Assembly: GCF_024323335.1 (NCBI RefSeq) | Contig: NC_066584.1 | Span: 421,329,819-421,393,818 of the forward strand | Source of the DNA: Lathyrus oleraceus | Lineage: Eukaryota; Streptophyta; Magnoliopsida; Fabales; Fabaceae | Reading direction: 5' to 3' | DNA: 64,000 bases | In this document: positions 45,516 to 56,210 of the stretch, piece after piece | Layout: the number at the start of each line of letters is the position of its first letter | Numbering within the stretch: the first letter of the stretch is position 1 | Notes under the pieces: generated by a model | The model's database searches: none | Seen by the model: the letters and a program-made list of their open reading frames with translations, nothing else | Told to the model about the DNA's origin: nothing | Position numbers and translations under genes: made by a program

Positions 45516-45925
45516 CTTCTCCTTGCGAAATACATATGTTCATGGTTATGATTGATCCATTAACTCTCCCTAACCAAGATGTAGAGGAGTTGGAAGACGC
45601 GCTCGCCAAGATGAAGCAAGAGAAGGATATGTGGGAAGAGCGTTTCCGTGCTTTGAGCAAGAAGCATGAAGAGTTGCAGTTGGAGTCTAAGGACAAAGAT
45701 GCACTGATTGAGCTACTTGAAGACCGAGTGACTAAGAGACAGAGAGAGCCAGAGGTTTCATCTTCTAGCATGTCTCAGCCTTCCGTTGCTTGGAAGAAGA
45801 TTGTTGATCAGCTTGTCCTCGAGAAGACTCAGATGAAGGCTTCTTTTGAGATAGAGATCCGTCGCATTCGAAGGAAGTACACGCCTTCAGCCAGATCTTC
45901 TGACATTGTTGATAGGGATCCTTAG
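45516..45925 (+). pseudogene. Ogre-C ORF1, C-terminal part (coiled coil)
   Basis: It starts with the right copy of the CTTCT duplication; from 45521 the frame continues the ORF1 interrupted at 27768. The sequence is rich in Glu, Lys and Leu (DVEELEDALAKMKQEKDMWE, then LESKDKDALIELLEDRV), strongly suggesting a coiled coil, and ends in a basic tail and TAG 45923-45925. ORF1 without Tat-D would have about 500 codons. The start MFMVMIDPL is not a new gene start but an internal part of ORF1. Confidence 0.85.
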
Positions 45926-46150
45926 GATGACTAGTCTCTTTTTCTCTTGTATCTTTTGTTTTGGTTTCTGAATTTGTACTCAGTGTAATCCTTCCAATTT
46001 ATATAAATGAAAAGAGATTTTTGGTTATATCAAATTTTTGCAATTGCCATTTAAATATATATTTGTAAATGATATAGTAAGTTCCTTGAAAAATAAAAAC
46101 AAACAAGCATTGAATCTCATACATCATTTGTATAAGCAGGTTTTCGCCAG
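45926..46150 (+). other. ORF1-gag spacer of Ogre-C
   Basis: AT-rich, non-coding. A TATAAGCAG followed by GTTTTCGCCAG just before gag resembles a 3' splice site. I cannot tell whether gag is reached by splicing or by another mechanism. Confidence 0.5.
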
Positions 46151-48277
46151 ATGTCTGATTTGTGTTTCTTCTGTGCTTTAGCCAAGCTGACTCACCGGTA
46201 CAATGCCCGAGCCAATCATCAGAAAATCATGAAACATTTGGAGCAAGAGAACATATAGCTGAAGGACGAGATCGCCCTCTTGACTGTCATGATGGAGTCA
46301 GTTCTTGCTGCTCAGAATCAAGCTTCTCCAACACCTGCAACTCCTCCCGCGAGTACTGTTACTTCAGAGGTGACTACCTCTACCATGCTTGCTGCTACCT
46401 CCCACTTCGCGCTGAATATGCCTGCCAGATTCCCGTGGGGAATGCCGCCCAACTTTGTGCCCGAAAGCTTTGCGCCTACATTTGCTTCCATGCCGGCATC
46501 CAGCCCGGTCTTGTCCGTGCCACCTCCTGTTGTGCATACTTTGCCTCGCGTAGAGGATATCATCTATCATTCTGAGCTGTCTGAGGGTCCAGATATGTAT
46601 AAGAATATGGACGAAATGAAAGATCAATTTCTTGAGTTGCGCAAGGAATTGAAGACGCTGAGAGGTAAAGATTTGTTTGGGAAGAGTGCTGCTGAGTTGT
46701 GCTTAGTGCCCAACGTCAAAATCCCGATGAAGTTCAAAGTGCCTGACTTTGAAAAATATAAGGGGAACTCTTGTCCGCTCAGTCATCTTGTGATGTATGC
46801 CCGCAAGATTTCTACTCAGACTGACAATGATCAATTTCTTATTCACTACTTCCAAGATAGTCTGACTGGTGCTGCACTCCGTTGGTACATGGGGTTGGAT
46901 AGCGCAAGCATTCTAACTTTCAGCGACTTGGGAGAGTCTTTTGTGAAGAAATACAAGTATAATATGGACATGGCGCCGGATAGAGACCAGTTGAGGTCTA
47001 TCTCTCTGAAGGACAAAGAGACATTTAAAGAGTACGCGTAAAGATGGAGAGAGTTGGCTGCCCAGATCACTCCTCCTTTGGAGGAGAAAGAAATGACGAA
47101 AATCTTCTTGAAAACTCTGAGTTCATTTTATTATGAATGCATGATCGCTAGGGCCCCTAGTGATTTTACCGAAATGGTAAACATGGGGATGAGACTTGAG
47201 GAAGGAGTTTGTGAAGGACGGTTGTCAAGAGAGAAGGTGTCAACAAGCAAGAGATATCGTAGCAACTTTGGTAAGAAGAAGGATAGTGAGACTAACGCAG
47301 TAATCAGTGGGAGGCAGAGGAAGCCTCAGATCAGAAGAAATCCACCACCCCGTCAACATTATCATCATCAAGTGTCATCAGTAATTCTGCTATTCTCTAA
47401 TCAACAAGCAACACCAATTCAATAACAACAACAACATCAACGTCAACAACACCAACCGCAACAAAGAATGAACACCTACAACAACAACAATACCAACAAC
47501 AATCATCATCAGCAGAACTTTGAAAGGAAGAAGGTCTCTTTTGACCCGATTCCTATATCGTATGCAGAGTTGTATCCCTCGCTAGTTCTCAAGAACTTAA
47601 TTCATCTGAGGAACCCACTGCAGATCCCAGAACCACTTCCCTGGTGGTATAAACCTGACCTTCGTTGTGCTTTTCATCAAGGAGCACCCAGACACGATAT
47701 TGAAAATTGTTATCCATTGAAGTATGAGGTTCAAAATCTTATGAAGAGTGGTATGGTGTCCTTTGAGGACCGCGCGCCGAATGTGAAAGCAAACCCTTTG
47801 CCCACTCATGGGAACTCTTCAGTGAATATGGTGGACGGTTGTCCTGGAGAATTCAAGGTTTATGACGTCCAGTTTATCCGAAGATCTTTGGTGCAAATGC
47901 ATAAGGATATTTTTATGGTGAGTGACTATGAACATGACCATGATGGTTGTGTTGTTTGTGGTGTGAACCCAAGAGGGTGTGTTGTAGTGAAAAGGGACAT
48001 CCAATGTATGATGGATGAAGGCATGATTCAAATTGTTCAATCTCGTCATGCAGATGACGACGTCAATGTCATAGTGCCCGTTTTCAAACAACAAGAGTGG
48101 TTGGTAATTCAATACGACAGCAACAACAACAAGAATGTCAGTCAAAGATTAGTATCACCGTTGGTAATACGGGTAGCGGGCCCAGTCTCGTATTCATCTG
48201 ATAAGGTTGTACCATACCAGTACAATGCTACAATGATAAAGAATGGTCAAGAGGTCCCGTTACCTACAACTAGTTAG
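46151..48277 (+). pseudogene. Ogre-C gag (broken)
   Basis: ATG at 46151 opens MSDLCFFCALAKLT. Order: N-terminal helical region, Ala/Pro-rich spacer (about residues 50-120), the conserved Gag domain (about residues 190-310, with MKFKVPDFEKYKG, ARKISTQTDNDQFLIHYFQDSL, GAALRWYM), a Gln/Asn-rich segment (about 47400-47520) and a C-terminal zinc-knuckle-like CAFHQGAPRHDIENC. All in one frame, with TAG at 46256, TAA at 47039 (Gln-like) and TAA at 47423 (Gln-like). It ends at a stop near 48275, where a frameshift separates it from the following protease segment. Gag would form the virus-like particle. Confidence 0.88.
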
Positions 48278-49517
48278 TAGTGAGCAATGCCGATGTAACG
48301 AAGGTGGCTCGCAGTGGTTGAGTGTTTGGGCTGGTTTTCCCAGAAAACAAAGAGGAAAAGATTTTTGGTAAGAAGGAGGACGTTCCTAATGTAGATCCAG
48401 TTGGTTGTTCAAAAGATAGGTCTGGTGAATCCAGCAACTTGAAAGCCAATGATGATGATGAGGTACTCTGATTAATAAAGAGGAGCGAATTTAATGTGGT
48501 TGAGCAGCTGCTCCAAACCCCCTCAAAAATCTCAGTGTTGTCTCTGCTTTTGAATTCTGAAGCGCACAGAGAAGCACTACAGAGAGTTCTTGAGCAAGCA
48601 AACGTAGAGAATGATGTTACTGTGGATCAGTTTGATCACATCATGGCTAACATCACTTCATGCAATAATTTGAGCTTCTGCGATGAAGAACTCCCTAAGG
48701 AGGAAAGAAATCATAACCTGGCTTTTCATATTTCAATGAACTGTAAGGAAGATGCTTTGTTAAACGTGCTTTTTGACACCAGTTCATCACTGAATGTGCT
48801 TCCGAAGTCAACTTTGTCAAAGCTATCTTACCAAGGAGTGCCTATGAGGTATAGCAGTGTAATCGTCAAAGCATTTGATGGTTCGCGCAAGACAGTAATT
48901 GGTGAAGTGGACCTTCCAGTCAAGATAGGGTCGAGTGATTTTCAGATTAGTTTTTAAGTAATGGATATCCACCTGACCTATAGCTGTTTATTGGGAAGGC
49001 CATGGATTCATGAGGCAGGAGTTGTTACCTCCATTCTGCATCAGAAATTGAAATTTGTCATGAATGGCAAGCTTGTGATTGTTGGAGGAGAGAAGGCGGT
49101 GTTGGTTAGCCATCTTTCATCTTTCTCGTATGTTGAAGTTAAGGATGAGGTTGGAACTCCGTTCCAAGCCCTGTCTATTGCTGCTGAGAAGAGAGTTGGG
49201 GCACCTATGTCCTCGTTGAAAGATGCTCAGAAGATTGTTGAAGAAGGAACTGTTGATCAGTGCGGGCGCATGGTAGAGGTCTCCGACAACAAAGGCAGAA
49301 CCATTTTGGGGTTCCAGAAAGGCTCATCAACTATTAGATCTGAAGATATGCAACTCAGCTTCCGTAGCGGAGGGTTCATTCATGGCAATGAACAACACTT
49401 AACTGTTGTGCTAGAGGATAACAAAGAGGAAGACTGCACCAACTTTGTAATGCATGGAAAGACATGCAACAATTGGACTGTTGTTGATATTCCTGTTATT
49501 TTGCATCAATCTAAGTA
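48278..49517 (+). pseudogene. Ogre-C protease and linker (broken)
   Basis: After a frameshift near 48275 and stops at about 48320 and 48471, the frame is open from 48496. The retropepsin region carries LFDTSSSLNVLPKSTL, where the family signature is D-T-G; the Gly is Ser here. TAA at 48955-48957 replaces a Gln codon that Ogre-A retains. The second part, 48961-49517, matches Ogre-A 2190-2736 (SCLLGRPWIHEAG and acidic linker). The final TAA is within the predicted intron that starts at 49515. Confidence 0.88.
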
Positions 49518-49767
49518 ATTGCTTTTATATTTTAAAATACTTCTCCTATGCCTAAGGGAGAAGTGAACATTGTTTGGGCATTTTAAATTGATCATTAATA
49601 AAATTAATTCTATTCATCCACATCTTTGATGTTTATTTTTTACTTTTTGCTTTATTCTGAAAAATGGTAATCACAAAAAACATAAATAAACAGTATAAAT
49701 GTCCATCTGCATAATATTTGGTCACAAATTCATCTCTCTAAAATCAAAATATCAAAGCATTATGCAG
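49515..49767 (+). other. Ogre-C pro/RT intron (253 bp)
   Basis: Donor GTAATT at 49515, acceptor TATGCAG ending 49767, phase 2. After removal the frame continues into LVPNPIEYNDP, exactly homologous to Ogre-A. Splicing at this location is established for Ogre; these coordinates are inferred. Confidence 0.75.
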
Positions 49768-52700
49768 GTTGGTTCCTAACCCCATTGAATACAATGATCC
49801 TTCTCCTTCTCCAAATTTTGAATTCCCTGTGTTTGAGGCCGAGGAGGAAAGTGATGAAGAAGTGAGTGATGAATTGTCTCGTCTTCTTGAGAAAGAGGAA
49901 AAGATTATTCAGCCGTTTGAAGAGCAGATTGAGCTTGTCAACTTTGGTTTCGAGGATGATGTGAAGGAAGTCAAGATTGGGTCTCGACTGTGTTCAGAAG
50001 TCAAGAAGGGGTTGATTGATCTTCTTCGAGAATATTCAGATGTGTTTTCTTGGTCCTATAAAGACATGCCTGGTTTGGATTCTGAGATTATGGAGCATAG
50101 ATTGTCGTTGAAGCCAGAATGCCCGCCAGTCAAGCAGAAGTTGAGAAGAACGCATCCTGATATGGCTGTGAAGATCAAAGAGGAAGTGCAGAAGCAGATT
50201 GATACCGGTTTCCTTGTGACTGCTGAGTATCCGCAATGGGTAGCCAACATTGTGCCGGTGCCAAAGAAAGATGGAAAAGTCCGCATGTGTGTCGATTATA
50301 GAGATTTGTATAAAGCCAGTCCGAAAGATGATTTCCCTCTCCCACACATTGATATGTTGGTAGACAATACTGCTAAATTCAAAGTCTTTTCGTTTATGGA
50401 TGGATTTTCTGGATATAATCAGATTAAGATGGCACCCGAAGATATGGAGAAAACCATATTCATTACACCCTAGGGAACATTCTGTTATAGAGTGATGCCT
50501 TTCGGTTTAAAGAATGCTAGTGCAACATACCAGAGAGCAATGACTACTCTTTTTCATGATATGATGCATAAAGAGATTGAAGTTTATGTCGATGACATGA
50601 TTGCTAAATCGATGGATGAAGAGGAACATGTTCAGAATTTGTTAAAGTTATTCTAGTGTTTGAGGAAATATAAACTCTGCTTGAATCTTAATAAATGTAC
50701 TTTTGGTGTTCGTTCTGGTAAGTTGTTGGGCTTCATTGTCAGCGAGAAAGGTATTGAAGTTGATCTTGCCAAGGTCAAAGCAATACAAGAGATGCTTGCG
50801 CCCAAAACTGAGAAGCAAGTCAGAGGTTTTCTCGGCCGCTTGAATTCTATTTCCAAATTCATTTCCCACATGACTGCCACATGTGCACCTATATTCAAGC
50901 TTCTTCGGAAAGATCAATCTTGTGATTGGACCGAAGATTTCCAGAAAGCTTTTGAAAGTATCAAAGAATATTTGCTTGAACCTCCGATTTTGTCTCTACC
51001 TGTTGAAGGAAGACCGTTGATCATATATTTGACTGTGCTCGAAGATAGTATGGGTTGCGTTCTTGGTCAGCAAGATGAGACTGGGAAGAAAGAATTTGCA
51101 ATTTACTACCTCAGTAAGAAGTTTACCGACTGTGAAACTCGGTATTCTATGCTTGAGAAGAATTGTTGCGCATTGGCTTGGGTTGCTAAGCGTCTGCGCC
51201 AATATATGTTGAATCATACCACTTGGTTGATATCCAAAATGGATCCAATCAAGTATATATTTGAGAAGCCTGCTTTAACTGGGAGAATTGCCCATTGGCA
51301 TATGTTGTTATCAGAGTATGATATCGAATACCGATCTCAGAAAGCGATCAAAGGTAGTATCTTGGCTGACCATTTAGCTCACCAACCAATTGAAGATTAC
51401 CAGTCAGTGCAATATGATTTTCCTGATGAAGAGATTTTGTACTTGAAAATGAAAGATTGTGATGAACCATTGCTTGAAGAAGGGCCAGAAACTGGTTCTT
51501 GTTGGGGCATGGTGTTTGATGGAGATGTTAATCAATATGGAAATGGCATTTGGGAAGTGATTATTACTCTCAAGGCACGCATCTACCATTTACAACTAGA
51601 TTGACTTTCAAGTGTACAAACAACATGGCAGAATATGAAGCTTGCATTATGGGGCTTGAAGAGGCCATGATCTCAGGATCAAGTATTTGGATGTCTTCGG
51701 TGATTCGGCTTTGGTTGTCAATCAGATCAAAGGAGAATAGGAGACAAATCAACCCGGTTTAGTACCGTATAGATTTCAACTTTCTTTACAAAGGTTGAAT
51801 TTCATCATATCCCTCGAGATGAGAACCGGATGGCAGATGCTCTTGCAACGTTGGCGTCAATGATTGTAGTGAAGTATTGGAATGAAGTTCCCAATTTGTC
51901 GATGATGCGTCTTGATAGGCCAGCTCATGTGTTTGTTGTTGGAGAGATTAAATACGAGAAGCCGTGGTATTACGACATCAAATGTTTCCTCCAAAGTCAA
52001 GTTTACCCGCCTGGGGCATCTTTGAAAGATAAGAAGACTTTGAGAAGATTAGCCGGTAATTTCTACTTGAATGGTGATATACTGTATAAGGGAAACTTCG
52101 ACATGGTTTTGTTCAGATGCATGGATAGACACAAAGCAGACTTGTTGATGACCAAAGTGCACGAAGGTTCCTTTGGTACTCATTCCAATGGACATACAAT
52201 GGAGAAGAAAGTGTTGCGAGCAGGTTACTATTGGCTGACAATGGAATCTGACTATTGCAAATTTGTTAAGAAGTGCCACAAATGTCAAATTTATGCTGAT
52301 AAGATTCATGTTCCTCCGACACTTTTGAATGTTATCTCTTCCCCATGACCCTTCTCCATGTGGGGAATTGATATGATTGGGGTGATTGAGCCCAAAGCTT
52401 CGAATGGAGATCGTTTCCTTTTGGTGGCAATTGACTACTTCACAAAATGGGTTTACGTGACATCGTATGCAAATGTGACCAAGCAAATTGTTGTAAGGTT
52501 TATCAAGAATCAGATCATATGCTGGTATGGTGTGCCAAGTAAGACCATTACTGACAATGGATCAAACTTGAATAACAATATGGTGGAATCTCTTTGTAAA
52601 GACTTCAAGATTGCACATCATAATGCTTCTCCCTACATACCCAAGATGAATGGGGTTGTTGAAGCTGCGAATAAGAATATCAAGAAGATTATCCAAAAGA

Positions 52701-53212
52701 TGGCTGTCATGTATAAGGATTGGCATGAGATGCTCCCTTTTGCTTTGCATGGGTATCATTCATCCATCAGCACTTCAACAGGGGCAACCCCTTTCTCTCT
52801 TGTTTATGGTATGGAAGCAGTGCTCCCCGTAGAGGTTGAGATTCCTTCATTGTGTGTGCTCATGGAAGCCAAGTTGATAGAGGCTGAATGGTGTCAGACT
52901 AGGTTTGATAAGTTGAACTTAATCGAAGAGAAGAGATTAACTGCCATGTGTCATGGTCAGTTATATTAGTAGAGAATGAAGAAAGCCTTTGATAAGAAGT
53001 CCAAACCTCGAGTGTTCAGAGAAGGTGACCTTGTGCTCAAGAAGATTTTAACGTTCAAGCCAAATTCTAGGGGAAAATGGACTCCTAATTATGGAGGCCC
53101 ATATGTTGTTAAGAGAGCCTTTTCAGGCGGTGCATTGATTCTTACAACAATGGATGGTGAAGAGTTCACTCGTCTTGTGAAAGCAAATGCATTCAAGAAA
53201 TACTTCGCCTAA
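49768..53212 (+). pseudogene. Ogre-C pol: RT, two RNase H domains, integrase (broken)
   Basis: RT has YVDDM at 50585-50599. Stops: TAG 50471 (Trp codon in Ogre-A), TAG 50654 (Gln in Ogre-A). RT and first RNase H are then open to 51601. A one-base loss near 51570 and another near 51668 shift the second RNase H, TAG at 51738-51740 replaces Trp, and about 17 bp are missing near 51770. From 51830 integrase is readable: HHCC finger (HEGSFGTHSNGH, CHKC), WGIDMIG, ITDNGS and the catalytic-Glu block VVEAANKN. TGA at 52346 replaces Trp and two adjacent TAGs at 52967-52972 replace two Gln codons. It ends at TAA 53210-53212. Confidence 0.93.
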
Positions 53213-53233
53213 ATAAGGAAGAAAAAAAACTCG

Positions 53234-53390
53234 CTAAGTTGAAAACCCGAAAGGGCGGCTTAGGCAAAAATGAGCGTCTTGGTGGATTGAAAACCCGAAA
53301 GGGCGATCCAGGAAAAAATTAGAGATATAAAACAGAAAGAATTTCCCGATAAGTTGAGTACCCCACCTTGGGGAAACTTATGCAAAAATT
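53234..53390 (+). other. Ogre-C post-pol hairpin array (three modules)
   Basis: CTAAG 53234-53238 with CTTAG 53259-53263; TGGAT 53283-53287 with ATCCA 53306-53310; ATAAGTT 53349-53355 with AACTTAT 53375-53381. Modules one and two enclose CCCGAAAGGG (possible GAAA tetraloop). GCAAAAA or GGAAAAA follows each stem. Confidence 0.78.
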
Positions 53391-53394
53391 AGGG

Positions 53395-54370
53395 ATTATG
53401 GCAAGTAACTGCATTCTACTGATGTTCAGTGGTTTTGAAGAATTCTTTGAGCACAAGGGTTGACATCAGTTCATCTCTAGCAGCGGTCAAGAGCACAGTG
53501 GATATCAAGAGTTGGTAGAAGGATTAAGGATCATTTGTATTCAGTGTAACCCTTTTCCATGTAAATTGCCATTTTCAACTTTGTAAAATCTATGGAGTCT
53601 TGTCATTTATAGACTATCATTCTATTAAATAAAGTTGAGCTTTCAGCCAATAGTTTTAAATTTTATTATGATCATTTTTTAAATTAAATTTTTTAAGTCA
53701 AACTCATGTTTTTTTTAAAAACATATAAAATCAAGAATTTTCCAAAGCAAGTAAAAGGAATATCAACAACATTTCAATGAATAGCAAGTCCTTAAGTGTG
53801 AAACATCAAAGGTTCCCCAAGCAGTTAATCCTTCAGGTATCCCTAGACGTTTGTGTTGATTCAGTTCCTCGGCAGAGTGATTGATCCCCAGTGGAATTTC
53901 TTTCCTTGTCCCCAGCTGATTTGGTTGATTCAGATACCCTGCGGCATGTTGTGTTCCTCGACAGAGTTTCTGCCTTCCCCAGCGAAGTTCGTATTTCCTC
54001 AGTAAGGTTGATCTTTAGAGATAGTTGATCTTTCCCCAGTGGATCACATTGGTTTCCCCACCAATCGCTATTCAACTTGCTCCTAGTCAGAGTTTCCTCC
54101 TGGTTTCTGAGCAGCTGTTGTTATGATTTTTCTCTGTAGGATTGTCTCCCATTTTTATGGTGTTGACCTAAAATTCCCCATAGATTGGATGTTCTGTCCT
54201 CAGCAGATCTCCTCCTTCCCCAGTTAGGTTTGAACCTTTGGGATGTTGATCTCTCTGTTCTCCCGCAGATTGTCTCCATATTTTATGGATTTACCGAGGA
54301 TTGTGTCGGTGGTTCAAATTCTTTGCGACACCTTTGTATCCTTTGTGATCATTTTGTCAGCATAATCATC

Positions 54371-54414
<44 letters not shown>

Positions 54415-56195
54415 TCATATAATTTCATAATTTTCATATCCTGCATCTTCATATTTGATTTGTCTGAGATTCTTATTCTCTGTTATGGCGGTATTTTATC
54501 CCCATACCAAATCTGGTGTTTGTCCTCCTTCAATTGTAGAGGGCCAGCCCCTTAAGCAGAAAGACTTTAACCTTTCTCTGTTTCCCCACTGAGTTTGTTT
54601 CCCCATAGATGGTTGTTATTTCAGTTTCCTCTCCAGTGATTATCTGGATGGAATTAATCCCCTTGAGTTATGTCCTTATTGGGTTGAGTCTTGATTGACC
54701 GTTTTCTTTATAGCTCTTACCTAGATAGATACTTTAGTCCCCTAAGAGTCTATTACCCAGAAACTGGTAATATTCTTCTTAGTTTGCAGTCGGTTACTTC
54801 TTGCGCAATACCCGACAAAAGTACCCTTATTGTTCTCCTCAGTAAACTCCCTAGTGGATCTATTCCCCAGGAAGTATATCCTTGTATGTTCATCCTAACC
54901 GGTGACATATATCTTTCTTTCCCCTGACTGAGTCTATCCTTGATATGTTCACTTTAACCAGTGACGGATATTCTCATTTTTGGTATTCTACCCTGTAAAA
55001 AGGTAGTTGTAATCCCTATTTTGTTCCTCAGAGAGTTAATCCTTGATATGTTCATCTTAACCGATGACGGGTTTTCTTCTCCTTGTGGTTTTCTACCCAA
55101 TAACCGGTAGTTGTAAATCCCACTGTATCCCGTTTTCAGAGTCTATCCTTGATATGTTCATCTTAGCCGGTGATAGATTTTCTCTTTGATTGGTTTTCTA
55201 CCTAGTAACTGGTAGTCGTAAATCCTACTTTGTCCCCTCGCAGAGTTAATCCTTGATATGTTCATCCTAACTGGTGATGGATTTTCTCTCCGACGGTTTT
55301 CTATCCAGCTTTCGATAGATGTAATTCATACCCTTTTTGTTCAGTTGGTATATCCTTGATATGTTCATCCTAACTGATGACGGCTATCCTCCTTGACATT
55401 TCCAGGCAAGTCTATCCTTGAGATATTCATCTTAACTGGTGACGGATTTTCTTCCCTGTTGAGTTTATCCTTGATATGTTCATCCTAACCGATGATGGAT
55501 ACTCTCACCCTTGGTCTTTTGTCCAGTAATTGGTAGTTGTAAATCCTATTTTTCTGCAGTTATCCCAACAAGGCTATTCTTACCCAATAACCGGTAATGA
55601 ATTTCCTCTCTTGGAATCCTCAGCGAGTCATCCTTGATATGTGCATCTTAACCGATGACGGATGTTCTCTCTATCAGATCTTTATTATCCCCTTACCCAG
55701 TAACAAGTAGTAGATAATAAATTTTTGCTCCTCTTGTGTTGAAGTTTATCTTCCCCAGTTAAGTGGAGTGTGCATTTCCTTAGGGAAATCGTTTTTTTTT
55801 CTTTCTTGCATGATTCGAGTACTTTACTCATATCCCCTGCAGATGTTGTTTTTTCCCCGGCTGAGTCTTTCCATTTTGTATGGAATCCCTCTAGTCCCCT
55901 AGTAGTTTTAAGATGTAGCCCGGCCAACGCGTAAATCCTTTTATCCCTAGAGTCTCGGTCTCCCCAGTCAGTTTCCCTTACGAAATGCATTGTGCTCCTG
56001 CGGATTTTCGGTCTCTCTGATTCCTTTTTTCCTTTGTGGCAATATTTCCCCACAGAACATTAACTTTTACATTCATATCATTTGCATCATGAGGTCTCTT
56101 AGGGACCCAAATTTGTTTCTCTATGTTTTTATTTAAACCCATTCTACTGATTCGAGCCGAATATTTTAACCTTCACCTCCTCAGTTAGAATGTCC
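53395..56195 (+). repeat. Ogre-C 3' UTR with degenerate tandem repeats
   Basis: No gene. From about 54885 to 55660 the motif ATCCTTGATATGTTCATC plus TAACCGGTGACGGATTTTC-like sequence occurs about nine times (near 54885, 54940, 55036, 55143, 55249, 55347, 55412, 55465 and 55630), interleaved with ACCCAATAACCGGTAG-type blocks. Ogre-B has the homologous array. An AT run is at 54379-54410. Confidence 0.78.
54379..54410 (+). repeat. (AT)16 microsatellite
   Basis: 32 bp of AT repeats at the same 3' UTR location as the longer run in Ogre-A. Confidence 0.93.
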
Positions 56196-56210
56196 TTAAA
56201 TAGGGGCAGT
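56196..56210 (+). promoter_or_regulatory. Ogre-C polypurine tract
   Basis: TTAAATAGGGGCAGT precedes the 3' LTR at 56211. Confidence 0.87.

Noticed and set aside
45536..45925. Apparent separate coiled-coil gene
   Set aside because: The frame joins ORF1 at 27768 without a gap once Tat-D and one CTTCT are removed.
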